Source: a bacterium (lineage in GTDB: Bacteria > Campylobacterota > Campylobacteria > Campylobacterales > Sulfurimonadaceae). From it: a stretch of DNA of 64,000 nucleotides. Positions 61,616-64,000 of the stretch are shown piece after piece (position 1 is the first letter of the stretch; each line of letters opens with the position of its first letter). The stretch lies in NCBI GenBank assembly GCA_018825665.1, contig JAHJEG010000049.1, forward strand, positions 1-64,000, read 5' to 3'. The notes under the pieces were generated by a model. The model saw nothing but the letters and a program-made list of their open reading frames with translations, had not been told where the DNA came from and did no database searches. The position numbers and the translations under genes were made by a program.

Positions 61616-62839
61616 ATGAATGTAGATACAATGAGACATATTGACCATTATGCAGGTGTTCCGCTTACTTTTATCGGTACACTCATAAAAAAATCTGTTC
61701 ACTTTTTCGTTCCGCCTAAAAAAATAAAACCAAAAAATGTTCTTTTAATTGAACTCTCAGAAATGGGCAGTGCAATCATTGTTGATCCTGCTATGAGAAA
61801 AATAAAAGAAAATATCGATGGTGAATTGTTTTTCGTTATTTTTTCAAAGAACAAGGTAAGTCTTCAGCTTCTTGAGACTGTAAAAGAGGAAAATATCTTC
61901 ACAATAGATGAGAGCGGACTTATCCCTTTGGCCACGAGTTCATTGGCATTCTTAAAATGGTGTAGAGAAAAAGAGATTGATTCTGTTATAGACCTGGAAC
62001 TTTTCTCAAGATTTACCGCCCTTCTTACTGCGGCATGTGGAGCTGTCAATACCGTCGGTTTTCATGCCTTTCATAACGAAGGACTTTACAGAGGAGATTT
62101 TTTAAGCAAAAAAGTCGCTTATAATTCCCATCAGCATATAGCAAAAAACTTTATCGCGCTTGTAGATGCGCTCTTTAGCGAAAAACAGGAACTTCCATTT
62201 ACGAAAAGAATCATCTCTGATGAAGAGATAGTTATAGCAAAAGCCACAATCAGCGATGAGGAAAAAGAAAACGTTATAGCTGTGATTACCGAAAAATATG
62301 AAGGTTTTGAGAAAGAAAAGAATCCCGTTATCCTTGTTAATTCAAATGCCTCGGATCTTCTTCCCCAACGTCGCTGGGATAAAGAAAACTACGGTGATGT
62401 TATTACAAAGATTCTAGCCTACAATCCACATGCCATAGTGCTTCTCACTGGTGCGCCTGCCGAGAAGGAAGGTGCCCAGCTTTTAACTGATTATGTGAAT
62501 GATACACGATGTATAAATTTTGCCGGTGCGGTTAAATTCTTACAGTTGCCTGCCCTGTACAGCGTAAGCAAGTTTATGCTTACAAACGATTCCGGACCTG
62601 CGCATTTTGCTTCGATTACAGATATGCATACCTTTGTTATCTTTGGACCTGAAACGCCTGCTCTTTACAGTTCGCTCGGGCCTACTACACCGATTTATGC
62701 AGGTATGTCCTGCAGCCCGTGTGTAAGTGCTTCGAACCATAGAAAAACACCTTGTTCCGACAATCAATGTATCCAAGTTATCACGCCTGACTGGGTATTT
62801 AATACACTTAAATTTAAACTTGATGAACTTAACAGCTAA
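61616..62839 (+). CDS. GT9 heptosyltransferase-like glycosyltransferase
   Basis: A 407-residue cytoplasmic GT-B enzyme of family 9, as used for LPS or surface-glycan heptoses. The N-terminal Rossmann half reads NVLLIELSEMGSAIIVDPAM and FVIFSKNKVSLQLL. The C-terminal half has VILVNSNASDLLPQRRWDKENY, FMLTNDSGPAHFASITDMHTFVIFGPETP and a Cys-rich end (MSCSPCVSASNHRKTPCSDNQC) that is common to this branch. Ribosome site AAAGGAT. Its 3' end overlaps the next GT-C gene by 17 bases. Confidence 0.88.
   Translation: MNVDTMRHIDHYAGVPLTFIGTLIKKSVHFFVPPKKIKPKNVLLIELSEMGSAIIVDPAMRKIKENIDGELFFVIFSKNKVSLQLLETVKEENIFTIDESGLIPLATSSLAFLKWCREKEIDSVIDLELFSRFTALLTAACGAVNTVGFHAFHNEGLYRGDFLSKKVAYNSHQHIAKNFIALVDALFSEKQELPFTKRIISDEEIVIAKATISDEEKENVIAVITEKYEGFEKEKNPVILVNSNASDLLPQRRWDKENYGDVITKILAYNPHAIVLLTGAPAEKEGAQLLTDYVNDTRCINFAGAVKFLQLPALYSVSKFMLTNDSGPAHFASITDMHTFVIFGPETPALYSSLGPTTPIYAGMSCSPCVSASNHRKTPCSDNQCIQVITPDWVFNTLKFKLDELNS
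62032..62041 (+). repeat. GGCATGTGGA repeat word, copy 16
   Basis: Exact 10-mer in the GT9 gene, coding for TAACGAVN. Confidence 0.8.
62425..62434 (-). repeat. GGCATGTGGA repeat word, copy 17
   Basis: Exact 10-mer in the GT9 gene, coding for YNPHAIV. Confidence 0.8.
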
Positions 62840-64000
62840 AGAGCATCAAAACTTTTTAATCTTCATCTCTTTTGTAGCCTTTTTAAGGCTGCTGCTCTCT
62901 GCGTTTGTCGGTTTGGGCGTTGATGAAGCCCACTATGTTCTTTATGCCCTAAATCTTGATTTAAGCTATTTTGATCATCCCCCTTTGGTTGGATGGATTC
63001 AGTATCTTTTTACCTCTGTCTTCGGCTCAGGTGAGTTTGGATCCCGCGTGGCCGCTATTATCATAGGTTTTATGACTTCTGTATTTATCTACAGACTTGT
63101 CTATGATATCGGTAAAAACGCTTCCCATGCCTTTATTGCTGTTTTGGCGCTGCATGCCTCCTTTTTATTCAATGCCCTTTTTATTATGCTTATGCCCGAC
63201 ACATTGCTTTTTTTACTTCTGCTTCCAATTATATTTACGACCGTCGCGATTGAAAAATACAATCAGCGCAGCATGTGGATTCTATTGGCGATACTTCTTG
63301 GACTCGCCGGTCTCTCCAAATATACTGCCGTTTTATTTGTTGTCCCTATTATTTTATATTTCATCCTCAAAAAAAGATATCAGTTTTTTTATTCACTCAA
63401 TATTCTTATCACAATTGTAATCTCTCTGGCTATCATATCTCCCGTGATTATTTGGAATATACAAAACGACTGGTCGAGTTTTGCGTACCAGAGTGAGCAT
63501 GTAGTCGGTAAAAGCGGTATAGGATGGAGTGGTTTTTTCAGCTCCATTGCGGCTCAAATCGGGGCTTATAATCCATTTTTGTTCCCTCTTGCCTTTTATG
63601 GACTCTATAAAGCGTTTCGAAGCAAAAACGACACACTCTTTTTAAGTTCACTCTTTGGGCTTGTTCTGATTGCCTTTTTCACCTATGCCTCCTTGTATAA
63701 AACAGCTCTTCCCCATTGGAGCGCATTGTTTTATATGCTCTTTATACCCATTGGCTCTTATTATCTGCTGCAGAGTTTTAAACCGGCTCTGAAGTATCTT
63801 AAATTTTCCATAGGTTTTGGACTGATTCTAAGCACCCTTGCCTATGCGGAACTCGGATTCAAATTTTTGCCGCTGCCGGACTATCAATCACTTCACCGTG
63901 ATATTTACGGCTGGGATACGATCATGAAAAAAGCAAATGCCCAACTCACAGATACAAAGACACAGGCTATAGCCGTGACAAACTGGACGCTTGCATCAAG
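62823..64000 (+). CDS. second GT-C (PMT/ArnT-type) glycosyltransferase, cut by window end
   Basis: Not in the track because it has no stop within the window; at least 392 codons. It starts at an ATG overlapping the GT9 gene (MNLTAKEHQNFLIFISFVAF) and has about nine hydrophobic segments. The first loop GVDEAHYVLYALNLDLSYFDHPP is parallel to GDEAYYW...YYDHPP in the first GT-C gene of the cluster, so the two are related copies with changed neighbours of the acidic motif. The 3' end lies beyond base 64000. Confidence 0.88.
   Translation, partial: MNLTAKEHQNFLIFISFVAFLRLLLSAFVGLGVDEAHYVLYALNLDLSYFDHPPLVGWIQYLFTSVFGSGEFGSRVAAIIIGFMTSVFIYRLVYDIGKNASHAFIAVLALHASFLFNALFIMLMPDTLLFLLLLPIIFTTVAIEKYNQRSMWILLAILLGLAGLSKYTAVLFVVPIILYFILKKRYQFFYSLNILITIVISLAIISPVIIWNIQNDWSSFAYQSEHVVGKSGIGWSGFFSSIAAQIGAYNPFLFPLAFYGLYKAFRSKNDTLFLSSLFGLVLIAFFTYASLYKTALPHWSALFYMLFIPIGSYYLLQSFKPALKYLKFSIGFGLILSTLAYAELGFKFLPLPDYQSLHRDIYGWDTIMKKANAQLTDTKTQAIAVTNWTLAS
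63270..63279 (+). repeat. near copy of the repeat word (AGCATGTGGA)
   Basis: 9 of 10 bases match, within the last GT-C gene. Confidence 0.6.

Noticed and set aside
1286-62434. Repeated word as Chi or KOPS-like polar element
   Set aside because: Eight copies in one orientation and nine in the other, interleaved, show no polarity in this window.
1-64000. tRNA, rRNA, CRISPR, insertion sequences, att sites
   Set aside because: The intergenic gaps were read for tRNA-like cloverleaves, repeats with spacers and terminal inverted repeats; none was convincing.

Overview
The window is AT-rich, almost completely coding DNA that looks like a chromosomal segment of a free-living Campylobacterota (Epsilonproteobacteria), most like Sulfurimonas and its relatives. 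Pointers are the epsilon-type DapD, a leuD-leuB-(TPR)-(CiaD-like)-purU run, paired FlgG-type rod genes behind a sigma-54 promoter, a fumarate reductase/succinate dehydrogenase of the SdhABE kind, single-chain NifJ, a BioV-type esterase, a COG3400 protein, and an aroB-mscS-mtaB-(FtsH-like) block that I recall also in Campylobacter. The genus is inferred from gene content, not proven. I saw no rRNA, tRNA, CRISPR array, insertion sequence or prophage. No gene-free gap exceeds 300 bases; the longest, about 230 bases at 8419-8652, holds the leuD promoter, one copy of a repeated 10-mer and a hairpin behind flgG.

Layout. 1-3.9 kb: dapD, a miniature flagellar rod-like protein, an NlpC/P60 lipoprotein, and a LexA/CI-like S24 regulator divergent from a 27-residue amphipathic peptide. 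3.9-8.4 kb: a tightly overlapping minus-strand run, leuD-leuB-TPR-ciaD-like-purU-trmL-(39-residue membrane peptide)-corA. 8.6-12.3 kb: flgG2/flgF-flgG divergent from rpoD. 13-17.4 kb: an AtpI-like membrane pair with hemL, a TonB-type protein, and a CitE-like lyase overlapping a cytochrome c. 17.4-22.3 kb: folD-lepB-M50 protease-rpiB-coiled coil-apt-trpB. 22.4-30 kb: a Na/Pi-type transporter, pepA and the very large nifJ, with a strong shared terminator between the last two. 30-34 kb: a three-gene signalling operon (periplasmic-binding/PAS protein, SCO protein, GGDEF-EAL protein). 34-44 kb: ychF, psd, truD, thiL, a degenerate GGDEF protein, and sdhA-sdhB-sdhE. 44-54 kb: xthA, an outer-membrane protein, mog, bioV, an FtsH-like pseudoprotease, mtaB, a MscS channel, aroB and a COG3400 protein. 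54-59 kb: rhodanese, then motA-motB-fliP-trmA-(coiled coil). 59.2-64 kb: an envelope glycan cluster of two GT-C (PMT/ArnT-type) transferases, an LPG-synthase-like membrane protein and a GT9 heptosyltransferase-like protein. The last gene runs off the window.

Together the genes serve amino-acid, heme, folate, purine and biotin synthesis, reductive carbon metabolism (NifJ, SdhABE), flagellar motility, cyclic-di-GMP signalling and surface glycan assembly.

The signal I find most unusual is not a gene. The 10-mer GGCATGTGGA (reverse complement TCCACATGCC) occurs 17 times by eye count, 8 in one orientation and 9 in the other, in unrelated genes and in different reading frames; two more copies differ at one base. 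On base composition far less than one copy would be expected. It behaves like a DNA uptake signal or another genome-wide recognition word. A one-mismatch version forms both arms of the pepA/nifJ terminator. Secondary leads are the S24 regulator/amphipathic peptide pair, the 39-residue membrane peptide upstream of corA, the FtsH homologue that has lost its HEXXH zinc site, and the sensor-SCO-GGDEF/EAL operon.
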